This document shows positions 1 through 6,895 of a stretch of 26,452 nt of DNA, one piece after another. A program made the position numbers and the translations under genes. The notes under the pieces were generated by a model that saw only the letters and a list, made by a program, of their open reading frames with translations, made no database searches and was not told where the DNA came from. Source of the DNA: an uncultured Acidobacteriota bacterium (GTDB taxonomy: Bacteria > Acidobacteriota > JAAYUB01); NCBI GenBank assembly GCA_937925645.1, contig CALAMB010000430.1, positions 1 to 26,452 on the forward strand, written 5' to 3'. How positions within the stretch are numbered: the stretch's first letter is position 1; each line of letters opens with the position of its first letter.

Positions 1-302
1 AACCCCGGCCCCGCTTTCCCACGATCATCTCCGATACAATTCAAAGAAAATTTTTTGAATATTATTCAATTGCCGGGCGCATGGCAAGAAAAAATGTCAA
101 TATTATGTATATTTTGTATTATATATTCATCAGTTAACACGGATGTTGCGGCTCAAATTCAATTTTCCGCTAACAGCGGCTTTCGCGAATCACGTGGAAT
201 GTATAGCGTGAAAAACTGGATAAAAAAAACCGGGGAACCGAGTTCCCCGGGAGTGTATTTCAACCGATGGTCGGCCCCAAAGAGCCGTCTGGATTCGTCC
301 CT
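1..302. other. Intergenic stretch with AT-rich island
   Basis: No convincing gene is visible. From about 44 to 160 the sequence is strongly AT-rich against a GC-rich background and holds a 15-bp palindrome at 55-69 (TTGAAT, ATT, ATTCAA), which could be a regulator site. A short inverted repeat, CCGC/GCGG, lies at 167-179. A 108-codon open frame running from 55 to 381 crosses the terminator at 222-250 and enters the 3' end of the opposite-strand gene, so I do not accept it as a gene. The right part holds the terminator of the first paralogue gene. Confidence 0.6.
222..250 (-). terminator. Intrinsic terminator of the first paralogue gene
   Basis: Arms CCGGGGAAC (230-238) and GTTCCCCGG (242-250) form a perfect 9-bp stem with a 3-base loop. 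On the minus strand the stem is followed directly by eight T residues (222-229). It lies 52 bp beyond the stop codon of the minus-strand gene ending at 303. Confidence 0.9.
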
Positions 303-1400
303 TCAGAAGCAGGTGTCGGGGTTGTCCGCGGTGTTGCGGTCGGACAGGTGCGACCGGTCGTCGAACCCCGGCTGCTGGTAGAACCCCACCGCCCGGCCGT
401 GCAGGCCGTCGTACACCACGTACAGGGTCCACGGCGTGCCCCGCGGGTTCATGAACACGTACACCCCGGCCCGCTCCACCACCTGCGCCGTCCCCTCGTA
501 CTCGCCGGCGTCGGGGCCCGTGAGCACCTGGAACAGGAAGGTGCCGTCGGCGTTGACGCACAGCTTCGAGCGGCCCAGGTCGTCCACGAAGATGAAGTCC
601 GACGGCCCGCCGCACGACACCATTAGGTATCGAATGGCGTTGTGGAATAAAACGTCCACATCGCCCGTGTACGCAGTGCTATATGCCACCATAACGTTGA
701 TGGCCACGATGCAACCGTTCACCGCGACCAGTTCCTCCCCGTCCGCGTAGCTTGCGATCAACTGGGCGCCGGGGGCCAGACTCACCCGATCCCGGTAGTA
801 CTCGCACAGGGCGCTCACCCCCTGCATCAACGGATGGGTCGCCTGATAGGCACCCAGACACGACGTGCTGTAATGATTTTCTCCGGCGGACAGGAACGGG
901 CTGTAGCCGGCGGTCAGAATCCGCCCGCTGATATACCAGGGATAGGTTCCACCAGTAAACCAGTTGGCGACGCTCAGGATCACCCGCCCGCCGGCGTCCA
1001 CATAGTCGGCCATACGATCGCCCAATGCGACGTTGTCCAGATACGTATAATTGCAGTAGACGATGACCACGTCGTACGTGAGCAGAAAGTCCAGGGCCGG
1101 AATCGCGCCCCTCGCGTCGAACCAGTCCACCGCGGCGATGTCCGGATAGGCCATCAACTGGGCGCCGATGGGGCCAAGGCCTTGATCCGCCGCGACGAAC
1201 AGCACCCGGATCCCTTCGGCCTGCTTGGCGGGGAGTGGCGCCGGCAGCGGCGATCCGGCCAGGTGCCCGCGCACGATCCGGCCCGGATGGCCGAGCCCGC
1301 CATCGGTGACTCTCGGAGATACCGGCTGGAACTTGGCCGCGGCGGCGACGCCGGCCAGCAGTATCAGGCAGACAGCCAACACAACGAGACGATTGCGCAT
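303..1400 (-). CDS. Secreted ThuA/GATase-like-fold protein, paralogue 1
   Basis: This 365-residue protein begins with a clear Sec signal peptide (about residues 1-22, MRNR then a hydrophobic core ending AAAA). Residues about 62-260 look like a Rossmann-type domain of the ThuA/class I glutamine-amidotransferase-like kind found in secreted proteins: a beta strand EGIRVLFVA, then a DVVIVYCNY strand, then ADYVDAGGRVIL. Residues 263-365 form a separate, probably beta-rich module beginning near DFIFVDDLGRS and ending in Cys-Phe. The ATG at 1400 was chosen over an in-frame ATG at 1535 because GGGAGG sits just upstream and the signal peptide starts there; the longer version translates intergenic repeat. 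The gene is monocistronic, with its own terminator. Its final 309 bp are almost identical to those of the next gene. The domain call is by pattern recognition only; no catalytic residues are evident and the function is unknown. Confidence 0.85.
   Translation of the reverse strand: MRNRLVVLAVCLILLAGVAAAAKFQPVSPRVTDGGLGHPGRIVRGHLAGSPLPAPLPAKQAEGIRVLFVAADQGLGPIGAQLMAYPDIAAVDWFDARGAIPALDFLLTYDVVIVYCNYTYLDNVALGDRMADYVDAGGRVILSVANWFTGGTYPWYISGRILTAGYSPFLSAGENHYSTSCLGAYQATHPLMQGVSALCEYYRDRVSLAPGAQLIASYADGEELVAVNGCIVAINVMVAYSTAYTGDVDVLFHNAIRYLMVSCGGPSDFIFVDDLGRSKLCVNADGTFLFQVLTGPDAGEYEGTAQVVERAGVYVFMNPRGTPWTLYVVYDGLHGRAVGFYQQPGFDDRSHLSDRNTADNPDTCF
306..614 (-). repeat. 309-bp near-identical 3' module, copy 1
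   Basis: Positions 306-614 match 1854-2162 at 307 of 309 bases (differences at 354/1902 and 359/1907). The match starts just inside the two different stop codons (TGA and TAG) and ends abruptly within codons for CGGP. It encodes the shared C-terminal module of the two paralogues. Confidence 0.9.
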
Positions 1401-1440
1401 ATTGCCTCCCGAATGGGGTATGGATTCTGGGGTCATTATA
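1401..1440 (-). promoter_or_regulatory. Leader and -10 box of paralogue 1, duplicated at paralogue 2
   Basis: A minus-strand TATAAT lies at 1435-1440 and the ribosome binding site GGGAGG at 1405-1410 just before the ATG at 1400. The 40 bp 1401-1440 match 2940-2979 upstream of the second paralogue at about 36 of 40 positions, so the duplication included the promoter and leader. A good -35 hexamer is not obvious at 17 bp. Confidence 0.55.
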
Positions 1441-1752
1441 CAACGGGGAGGTGAACGAGAGAATGGTGAATGGGTGAATGGGTGAATGGATGAATAGGTG
1501 AATGGGGTGAGGCGGAGTTCATCATCATTTTTCATTGGTCATTGGTCAATTTTCATTTGTCATTGGGTGTTTGGAGCGGTGAATCGGTGAGTCGGTGAAT
1601 CGGTGAATGGGTGAATCGGTGAATGGGTACAAGGGATCAGGGTTCTGTTATGTAGGTCCCAGACCCCAGGTCCCAGGGCCCAGAACCCGGGTCCCTGGTC
1701 CGATTTCCGATGTCCGATTTCCGATGTCCGATTTGGGAAATGGGCGCAGACG
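1441..1752. repeat. Composite intergenic word repeats, first block
   Basis: This non-coding gap is assembled from recurring short words. GGTGAATG-type octamers occur at about 1465-1507 and 1578-1628 (with GGTGAATC variants). CATTGGT-type words occur at 1531-1567. After a GGGTACAAGGGAT linker (about 1625) comes a CCCAGG/GGGTCC-rich self-complementary block at 1655-1699. It ends with a 14-bp period TCCGATTTCCGATG array at 1699-1733. The same order of words recurs at 3384-3520. No gene is seen; open frames here are low-complexity translations of the words. Confidence 0.8.
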
Positions 1753-1787
1753 AAAAAACTCCCGGGGATCGGAGGAGCCCCGGGAGT
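1753..1787 (-). terminator. Intrinsic terminator of the second paralogue gene
   Basis: Arms ACTCCCGGGG (1758-1767) and CCCCGGGAGT (1778-1787) form a perfect 10-bp stem with a 10-base loop. On the minus strand it is followed by a run of T residues (1753-1757, plus the paired base at 1758). It lies 63 bp beyond the stop at 1851. Confidence 0.88.
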
Positions 1788-1850
1788 ATCCGGCATTCGA
1801 CAGTCAGCCGATTGCGGCCGGTCCCGATGGGCCGGCCGGATGCATTTCCG

Positions 1851-2939
1851 CTAGAAGCAGGTGTCGGGGTTGTCCGCGGTGTTGCGGTCGGACAGGTGCG
1901 AGCGGTTGTCGAACCCCGGCTGCTGGTAGAACCCCACCGCCCGGCCGTGCAGGCCGTCGTACACCACGTACAGGGTCCACGGCGTGCCCCGCGGGTTCAT
2001 GAACACGTACACCCCGGCCCGCTCCACCACCTGCGCCGTCCCCTCGTACTCGCCGGCGTCGGGGCCCGTGAGCACCTGGAACAGGAAGGTGCCGTCGGCG
2101 TTGACGCACAGCTTCGAGCGGCCCAGGTCGTCCACGAAGATGAAGTCCGACGGCCCGCCGCAGTTCGCCATCAGGTAGGTGACCGTGTTGTGGAGCAGAA
2201 CGCTCACATCGCCCAAGCTCCAAGAAGTGCATCCCACATACATGTTGATGCCCGCGATGCAGCCGTTCACCGCGATGAGTTCCTCGCCGTCATCCCAACT
2301 CGCCACCAGCTCCGCCCCGGGCGCCAGGTTCACCCGATCCCGGAAATAATCTGCCAGGCTGCTGACGCCCTGCATGATGGGATGGCCCGCCTGGTACACG
2401 CCCAGACTGGCCCAGCTCTGATGGTTGGACTCTCCGGAAGGAAGGAACGGGGAATAACCCGGGGTGACGATCCGGCCTTCGATGGCCCACCCCTGCTGAA
2501 AGTTGAAAATGGTCAGGATCAGCCGGCCGCCGGCATCCACGTAATCGGCCAGCACGTCGCCCATGGCGGCGTCATCCGCATAATGATAGTTATTGTGGAC
2601 GATCACCACGTCATAGGTGAGCAGGTAGTCCAGGGCCGGAATCGCGCCCCTCGCGTCGAACCAGTCCACCGCGGCGATGTCCGGGTAAGCCATCAGTGAT
2701 CCGAAATAGTCGCCCATACAACTGTCAGCCGAGGCGACGAGCACCCGGATTCCTTCAGCCTGCTTGGCGGGCAGCGGTACCTGCACGGGGGCATCCAAGC
2801 CGTGCCCGCGCACGACAAGACTCAACCGGCTGAACGGAAGATCGGATTGCTTCTGGGGCGCCGGCTGGAACTTGGCCGCGGCGGCGACGCCGGCCAGCAG
2901 CACCAGGCAGACGGCCAACACGACGAGTCGATTGCGCAT
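1851..2939 (-). CDS. Secreted ThuA/GATase-like-fold protein, paralogue 2
   Basis: A 362-residue paralogue of the protein encoded at 303-1400, with the same architecture: signal peptide (residues 1-22), central Rossmann-like domain (about 59-257) and the C-terminal DFIFVDDLGRS module (260-362). The central parts differ widely, for example NYHYADD against NYTYLDN and IFNFQQGWAIEGR against VANWFTGGTYPWYISGR. The last 103 codons differ from paralogue 1 by one silent change and one Asp-to-Asn change. The start at 2939 has GGGAGG immediately upstream. The gene is monocistronic with its own terminator. The signal peptide predicts export; the shared end module may be a binding, anchoring or sorting part, but that is inference and the function is unknown. 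Confidence 0.85.
   Translation of the reverse strand: MRNRLVVLAVCLVLLAGVAAAAKFQPAPQKQSDLPFSRLSLVVRGHGLDAPVQVPLPAKQAEGIRVLVASADSCMGDYFGSLMAYPDIAAVDWFDARGAIPALDYLLTYDVVIVHNNYHYADDAAMGDVLADYVDAGGRLILTIFNFQQGWAIEGRIVTPGYSPFLPSGESNHQSWASLGVYQAGHPIMQGVSSLADYFRDRVNLAPGAELVASWDDGEELIAVNGCIAGINMYVGCTSWSLGDVSVLLHNTVTYLMANCGGPSDFIFVDDLGRSKLCVNADGTFLFQVLTGPDAGEYEGTAQVVERAGVYVFMNPRGTPWTLYVVYDGLHGRAVGFYQQPGFDNRSHLSDRNTADNPDTCF
1854..2162 (-). repeat. 309-bp near-identical 3' module, copy 2
   Basis: Partner of the block at 306-614, at a constant offset of 1548 bp and without gaps. The sequence beyond its right edge (from 2163) diverges at once from copy 1. Confidence 0.9.
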
Positions 2940-2979
2940 ATTGCCTCCCGAGTCGGGTATGGATTCTGGGGGGATTATA
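2940..2979 (-). promoter_or_regulatory. Leader and promoter of paralogue 2
   Basis: A minus-strand TATAAT lies at 2974-2979. Seventeen bp upstream, TTCACC (2997-3002), which matches the -35 consensus at four of six bases, is supplied by the first units of the GGTGAAT repeat. GGGAGG precedes the ATG at 2939. The segment is a near copy of 1401-1440. Confidence 0.5.
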
Positions 2980-3076
2980 CAGCAGGACGGTGAATAGGTG
3001 AATGGGTGAATAGGTGAATGGGGCGAGGCGCATTCATTGATCAGCTTTCATTGGTTATTTGTCATTGGGGGTTTCG

Positions 3077-3127
3077 GATTATTGGTTATTGGTGATTGCT
3101 TAATCGTGATTGGCTATTTGGAGTCGA
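3077..3127. repeat. 51-bp direct repeat, copy 1
   Basis: Matches 3278-3328 at 49 of 51 bases (differences at TAATC/TAATT and GAGT/GAGG). Rich in ATTGGTTATTGG and GTGATTGGC words. Confidence 0.85.
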
Positions 3128-3277
3128 TCTGGATTGTGCGGGTATTCGGGACTTGGGTTCTGGGACCTAGGGGCTGGGACCTGGATTCTGTGACCTGGAG
3201 GGCTGGGAACCAGGACCCAGACCCCGGGTCCCAGGTCCGATTTCCGATGTCCGATTTCCGATATCATTGGGCATTTT

Positions 3278-3328
3278 GATTATTGGTTATTGGTGATTGC
3301 TTAATTGTGATTGGCTATTTGGAGGCGA
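3278..3328. repeat. 51-bp direct repeat, copy 2
   Basis: Second copy of 3077-3127, 201 bp downstream. The segment between them carries one CCCAGG block and one TCCGATTTCCGATG array, so the larger unit may be a 201-bp partial tandem. Confidence 0.85.
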
Positions 3329-3723
3329 GTCGGATCATCTTTCATTGAGCATTTTTCATCGGTCATTTTTCATTGATCAATTTTGGTGAATGGGTGAATG
3401 GGTGAATGGGTACAAGGATCTGGGTTCTGTGGTCCAGGGTTCAGGGGCCAGGGGCCAGGGGCCAGGACCCAGAACCCGGGTCCCAGGCCCGATTTCCGAT
3501 GTCCGATTTCCGATGTCCGAAGTTATCGGACATTTGGGGACGTTGAATCGGTGAATGAGTGAAGCGGAACTGGCGACTATTTCGGAACTCCTACGGACGG
3601 ACGCTGTCTAACGGATTGAGAACGGTTCGACCCGCCAGGCCTGGTCGAGGTCAGCCTGCTCCAAAATCCCAGCGACGACCGCCGGTCGCCGCCAGCGGCC
3701 GCGACGGTCGGGAGGAGGTTGAT

Positions 3724-4521
3724 ATGTTCCAGACACTCGCGGCCTCGCCCGCGCACCCCGCCTCGTACCGGCTGCCCCTCACTCTCATGGCGGCCACCAT
3801 CGTGCACGCGGCGCTCGTGACGGCGCTCATGGTCTTCCCCCTGCTCTTCCCGAACCGCGTGCCGGACAGCCTGAGCCAACTCCTGATCGTCCTGCCCCAG
3901 GGGGACATGGTTTTCCCGCCCGCGGCGCCGCCTGTGGCCGCCTCGCCAGGTGACGTCCCGCCTCGGGGCTGTCCCGTGGCCCCACCGGACCTCAAGCCCG
4001 GCGTGATGTACACTCCGGTGGAGATCGCGGACACGATCCCGCCCGACACCGACATCGGCGATCTCATTGTTCAGGCCGGCGCCGGCGCACCGGGGCCCGC
4101 CATCCCCGGCGGGGTTCCGGGTGCGGGCACGGTCAGCCCGGGCTACGGCCTGCCCGGCATGGCGCCGACGGTGGGCGGGTACCATCCGCCGGAGCCCCCG
4201 CCGCCGCCCCCGCGCCAGCCCGCGGTGCGCCGGGCGCCGCTGCCGCCGCGGGTGCTGGCCGCCCGGGCGCTCCGCGCCGAGCCGCCGGCGTACCCGGTCA
4301 TCGCCCAGGCGAGCCGCACCGAAGGGGACGTGGAGCTGAAGGTCACCGTGGACGAGCACGGCCGGGTGACCGAGGTCACGGTCCTGGGCGGCCACCCGCT
4401 GCTGGTGCCGGCGGCGGTGGCGGCCGTCCGCGGCTGGGTGTACCAGCCCACGCGGATTAACGACCAGCCGGTGCCGGTGGAGGGCTACATCGTGGTGAAA
4501 TTCCGGCTGGGCCGCCGGTGA
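3724..4521 (+). CDS. TonB-like energy transducer protein
   Basis: A 265-residue protein with a short cytoplasmic N-terminus, one membrane helix (about residues 19-44), a periplasmic Pro/Gly-rich stretch (a run of prolines near 155-165) and a C-terminal TonB domain (about 180-265). The domain begins with the typical YPVIAQASRTEGDVELKVTVD pattern (quoted in part) and includes AAVRGWVYQPT and VKFRLG. TonB proteins couple the proton-motive force, through ExbB/ExbD, to outer-membrane receptors. No exbBD or receptor gene is nearby, so its partner is unknown. The ATG at 3724 is preferred to one at 3559 because GGGAGGAGG precedes it and the extra 55 residues would be low-complexity, Arg-rich sequence in front of the membrane helix. 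Confidence 0.85.
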   Translation: MFQTLAASPAHPASYRLPLTLMAATIVHAALVTALMVFPLLFPNRVPDSLSQLLIVLPQGDMVFPPAAPPVAASPGDVPPRGCPVAPPDLKPGVMYTPVEIADTIPPDTDIGDLIVQAGAGAPGPAIPGGVPGAGTVSPGYGLPGMAPTVGGYHPPEPPPPPPRQPAVRRAPLPPRVLAARALRAEPPAYPVIAQASRTEGDVELKVTVDEHGRVTEVTVLGGHPLLVPAAVAAVRGWVYQPTRINDQPVPVEGYIVVKFRLGRR

Positions 4522-4529
4522 CGGATCGC

Positions 4530-4553
4530 GGCGCCCGCCCCGCGGCGGGCGTC
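4530..4553 (+). terminator. GC-rich hairpin between convergent tonB-like and manC genes
   Basis: Arms CGCCCGCC (4532-4539) and GGCGGGCG (4544-4551) with loop CCGC, extendable by one G-T and one G-C pair. The plus strand downstream is T-rich (GGTTTGTTTA), so it best fits termination of the TonB-like gene; it lies between convergent stop codons. Confidence 0.6.
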
Positions 4554-4562
4554 ATGGTTTGT

Positions 4563-5642
4563 TTACAGATACTCGTCCCGGCCGTCCGCTTCAAGCTTCT
4601 GGACCACCTGGCGGACTTCCTGCGCCTTGTCCTTGTGCACCACCAGGACCGCGTCGCCGGTGGCCACCACAACCAGGTCCTCCACGCCCACGCAGGCCAC
4701 GAGACGGTCGTGGGCGCACACCACGCAGCGGCGGGTGTCCACCAGGATCGGGGGAGCGCCGATCGTCACATTGGAGTTGTCCACCGCCAGCACGTCTTCG
4801 AGGGAATCCCAGCTGCCCAGGTCGCTCCAGCCGAAGTCGCCCCGGGCCAGGACGATGCGCCGCGATTTCTCCATGATGCTGTAGTCGATGGAGATCGACG
4901 GCAGGCTCTGGAAGACGCGCTCCAGCTCGGCGTCGCCGGTGCGCAGGTGATCGCCCGATTCGTCCAGCTCCGCCAGCGGGCGGATGACGTCCGGGGCGTA
5001 CTGGCGCAGCTCCTCGAGGATGACCCGGGCCTTCCACACGAACATGCCGCTGTTCCAGTAGTAGTGCCCCTGGGTGACGTACTCCTCGGCCAGCGACCGG
5101 TGGGGCTTCTCGACGAACTGGTCCACGCTGAGCAGGGCGACGCCCTCGGCGCTGCCCACGATCTCCGACGCCTGCACGTAGCCATAGCCGATGTGGGGAT
5201 GCGTGGGAATGATGCCGAAGGTGATGAGCCGGTCGTTGGACTCGGCGCCCTTGAGCACGCTGTCGAGGAGCTGCTGGAAGCGGGCCGGCTCCTTGACGTG
5301 GTGGTCGGCCGGCAGCACGCAGAGCGTGCCCTCCGGGTCCCGGCGCTGGACGATCAGGGCGGCCAGGGCGATGCACGGCGCCGTGTTTCGGGCCACCGGC
5401 TCGCCGATCACGTTGTCGGCGGGCAGCTCCGGCGCCAGCCGGCGGACCAGATCCACGTGGTCCCGGTTGCAGATCACCAGCGTGCGCTCCGGCGCCACCA
5501 GCGGCCGGATGCGCTCCAGCGTCAGCTCGAAGAGCGACCGGTCGCCAGACAGCTTCAGGAACTGCTTGGGCAATTGGCGGCGGCTCCACGGCCAGAAGCG
5601 GGTGCCAGAACCCCCCGCCATGATCACAGCATGTCGTGCCAT
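4563..5642 (-). CDS. manC: Mannose-1-phosphate guanylyltransferase (monofunctional)
   Basis: The 359-residue protein opens with the nucleotidyltransferase signature MAGGSGTRFWPWSR followed by PKQFL (residues about 8-28). It has VIGEPVARNTAPCIALAA, a PADHHV motif and an FVEKP motif, all characteristic of GDP-mannose pyrophosphorylases. It makes GDP-mannose from mannose 1-phosphate and GTP, in the cytoplasm, for polysaccharide or glycan synthesis. At this length it lacks the C-terminal cupin phosphomannose isomerase domain of the roughly 470-residue bifunctional enzymes. The ATG at 5642 follows a GGGGGT motif and the promoter at 5669-5696. It is convergent with the TonB-like gene and divergent from the homoserine dehydrogenase gene. 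The guanylyltransferase assignment is strong; the symbol follows common use. Confidence 0.93.
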   Translation of the reverse strand: MARHAVIMAGGSGTRFWPWSRRQLPKQFLKLSGDRSLFELTLERIRPLVAPERTLVICNRDHVDLVRRLAPELPADNVIGEPVARNTAPCIALAALIVQRRDPEGTLCVLPADHHVKEPARFQQLLDSVLKGAESNDRLITFGIIPTHPHIGYGYVQASEIVGSAEGVALLSVDQFVEKPHRSLAEEYVTQGHYYWNSGMFVWKARVILEELRQYAPDVIRPLAELDESGDHLRTGDAELERVFQSLPSISIDYSIMEKSRRIVLARGDFGWSDLGSWDSLEDVLAVDNSNVTIGAPPILVDTRRCVVCAHDRLVACVGVEDLVVVATGDAVLVVHKDKAQEVRQVVQKLEADGRDEYL

Positions 5643-5668
5643 ACGATTACCCCCTGAATGACAGCCGC

Positions 5669-5696
5669 ATTATACAAGGTTCGCGCCAATTTGCAA
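5669..5696 (-). promoter_or_regulatory. Predicted sigma-70 promoter for manC
   Basis: On the minus strand TTGCAA (5691-5696) and a perfect TATAAT (5669-5674) are separated by 16 bp. The expected start near 5662 would give a leader of about 20 bases. Confidence 0.65.
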
Positions 5697-5747
5697 CTCC
5701 GCCACGGGTCCGGCCCCCCGGCGCGGGCCGGCGGCGCGCGATGGGTG

Positions 5748-5776
5748 TTGAATTCGCCGGCCGAACGGGATACATT
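5748..5776 (+). promoter_or_regulatory. Predicted sigma-70 promoter for homoserine dehydrogenase gene
   Basis: TTGAAT (5748-5753) and TACATT (5771-5776) with a 17-bp spacer. The expected start near 5783 is followed by AGGAG (5792-5796) and the ATG at 5803. Confidence 0.65.
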
Positions 5777-5802
5777 GGACGCATCATCCGCAGGAGAGCC
5801 AC

Positions 5803-6852
5803 ATGAAGAGCGTCCGGATCGGGATCATCGGGTTCGGCAAGGTCATCCGCGCCTTCCTGGAGCTGTTCCCCGACAAGCGTGACTGGATCAAGAGCCGGTA
5901 CCAGCAGGACCTGCAAATCGTCGCCATCTGCGACAGCACCGAGTACATGCACAACCCGGACGGATTCGACCCCGGCGAGCTCCTCGCCTACAAGCTGGAG
6001 AAGATCGCCTCGGACAAGCGGGGCCGTCCCCTGGACCAGTCGGAAGTGGGCTACGTGGTCGACTCGTTCCTTGAGATGGGCGTCAACGTGGCGGTGGAGG
6101 CGCTGCCGCCCACCCGGGAGACGGGCGAGCCGGCGCAATCGTACATCCTCGCGTTCCTCAACGCCAAGGTCCCCGTGGTGACCGTCAACAAATCCCCGCT
6201 GGTCTACGGCTACCAGACGCTCTACACGGCCGCCCGGAAGCAGCATGTCGCGCTCAAGTTCAGCGGGACGACCGGCGCCGCGCTGCCCACCACGGACACC
6301 ATCACCACCGCCCTGGCCGGCACCGAATTGTACGGGTTCGAGGCCATCCTGAACGGCACCACCAATTTCCTGCTCACCGAGATGATCAAGAACCAGTCGG
6401 ACCTGGCCACCGAGCTGGAGATCGCCCAGGAGCTCAAGATCTGCGAACCGGACCCGTCGCTGGACATCAACGGCTGGGACACCGCCTTCAAGACTCTCAT
6501 CCTGGCCAAGGCGTTCATCGACCCGTACGTTGAACTGCCCGACGTGCAGGTCCAGGGCATCCAGTCGCTCACCTACACCGACATCGAACCGGTGATCCAG
6601 GCGGGCAACACGCTGAAGCTGCTGGGTAAGGCGGGCTTCGAAAAAGACCGCCTGCGCCTCCGGGTCAAGCCGTCCATCATCACCCCGGAGCACCCGTTCT
6701 TCCGCGTCGAGGGGACGACAAAAGCCATCACCCTGTTCACCGACACCATGGGGCGACTGACCATTATCGGCGGATCCTCGGGCCTGAAGGAGACCGCCGC
6801 CACCATCCTCAAGGACCTCTTGAACACGCATCGGGATTGCAGCCGGATTTGA
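5803..6852 (+). CDS. hom: Homoserine dehydrogenase (short form, no ACT domain)
   Basis: A 349-residue NAD(P)-dependent oxidoreductase. A Rossmann motif, GIIGFGKVIRAFL, opens the protein. TVNKSPL holds the conserved catalytic lysine (Lys130). SGTTGAALPTTDT and NGTTNF (184-188) match the homoserine dehydrogenase signature region, and EPDPSLDINGWDTAFK matches the D-x-x-G-x-D-x-A-x-K signature. The enzyme interconverts aspartate semialdehyde and homoserine on the way to threonine and methionine. The protein ends before any C-terminal ACT domain, so feedback inhibition by threonine through that domain is not expected. An AGGAG site and a good promoter support the start. It stands alone, without aspartokinase, thrB or thrC nearby. 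A related semialdehyde dehydrogenase-like role is a less likely alternative. Confidence 0.9.
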   Translation: MKSVRIGIIGFGKVIRAFLELFPDKRDWIKSRYQQDLQIVAICDSTEYMHNPDGFDPGELLAYKLEKIASDKRGRPLDQSEVGYVVDSFLEMGVNVAVEALPPTRETGEPAQSYILAFLNAKVPVVTVNKSPLVYGYQTLYTAARKQHVALKFSGTTGAALPTTDTITTALAGTELYGFEAILNGTTNFLLTEMIKNQSDLATELEIAQELKICEPDPSLDINGWDTAFKTLILAKAFIDPYVELPDVQVQGIQSLTYTDIEPVIQAGNTLKLLGKAGFEKDRLRLRVKPSIITPEHPFFRVEGTTKAITLFTDTMGRLTIIGGSSGLKETAATILKDLLNTHRDCSRI

Positions 6853-6867
6853 GCGGCCGGCATTCGA

Positions 6868-6879
6868 GGGGGGGGGGGG
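6868..6879. repeat. Twelve-G homopolymer
   Basis: A run of 12 G residues in the 43-bp gap between the convergent stop codons of the homoserine dehydrogenase gene and the glycosyltransferase gene. It lies outside both reading frames, 17 bp past the glycosyltransferase stop. Confidence 0.8.
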
Positions 6880-6895
6880 CGGGCCGCCGCCGGGT

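Larger units (their letters stand above)
2986..3558. repeat. Composite intergenic word repeats, second block
   Basis: The same word families as in 1441-1752 recur: GGTGAATG units at 2989-3020, 3384-3410 and 3543-3556; CATTGGT/ATTGGTTATT words at 3046-3120 and 3264-3380; CCCAGG/GGGTCC blocks at about 3148-3236 and 3425-3488; TCCGATTTCCGATG arrays at 3237-3262 and 3488-3520. A GGGGCCAG unit is repeated three times in tandem near 3444-3465. A 51-bp segment is repeated at 3077-3127 and 3278-3328. No credible gene is present up to the TonB gene; 3559-3723 shows nothing beyond GC-rich leader sequence. Confidence 0.8.

Noticed and set aside
55..381. 108-codon open frame on the plus strand
   Set aside because: It starts in the AT-rich island, crosses the minus-strand terminator and enters the 3' end of the first paralogue in antisense; no ribosome binding site or family pattern.
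1441..1640. Possible CRISPR-like array from regularly spaced GGTGAATG units
   Set aside because: Units are 7-8 bp and contiguous without unique spacers, and no cas gene is present; they are simple tandem words.
1710..2699. 329-codon plus-strand open frame
   Set aside because: It is antisense to paralogue 2 and its start lies in intergenic repeat; the opposite strand has a signal peptide, ribosome binding site and terminator.
303..3558. Mobile element or insertion sequence as cause of the duplication
   Set aside because: No transposase, terminal inverted repeats or target-site duplications were seen around the paralogues.
4518..5657. 379-codon plus-strand open frame
   Set aside because: Antisense to the mannose-1-phosphate guanylyltransferase gene, which has all family motifs.
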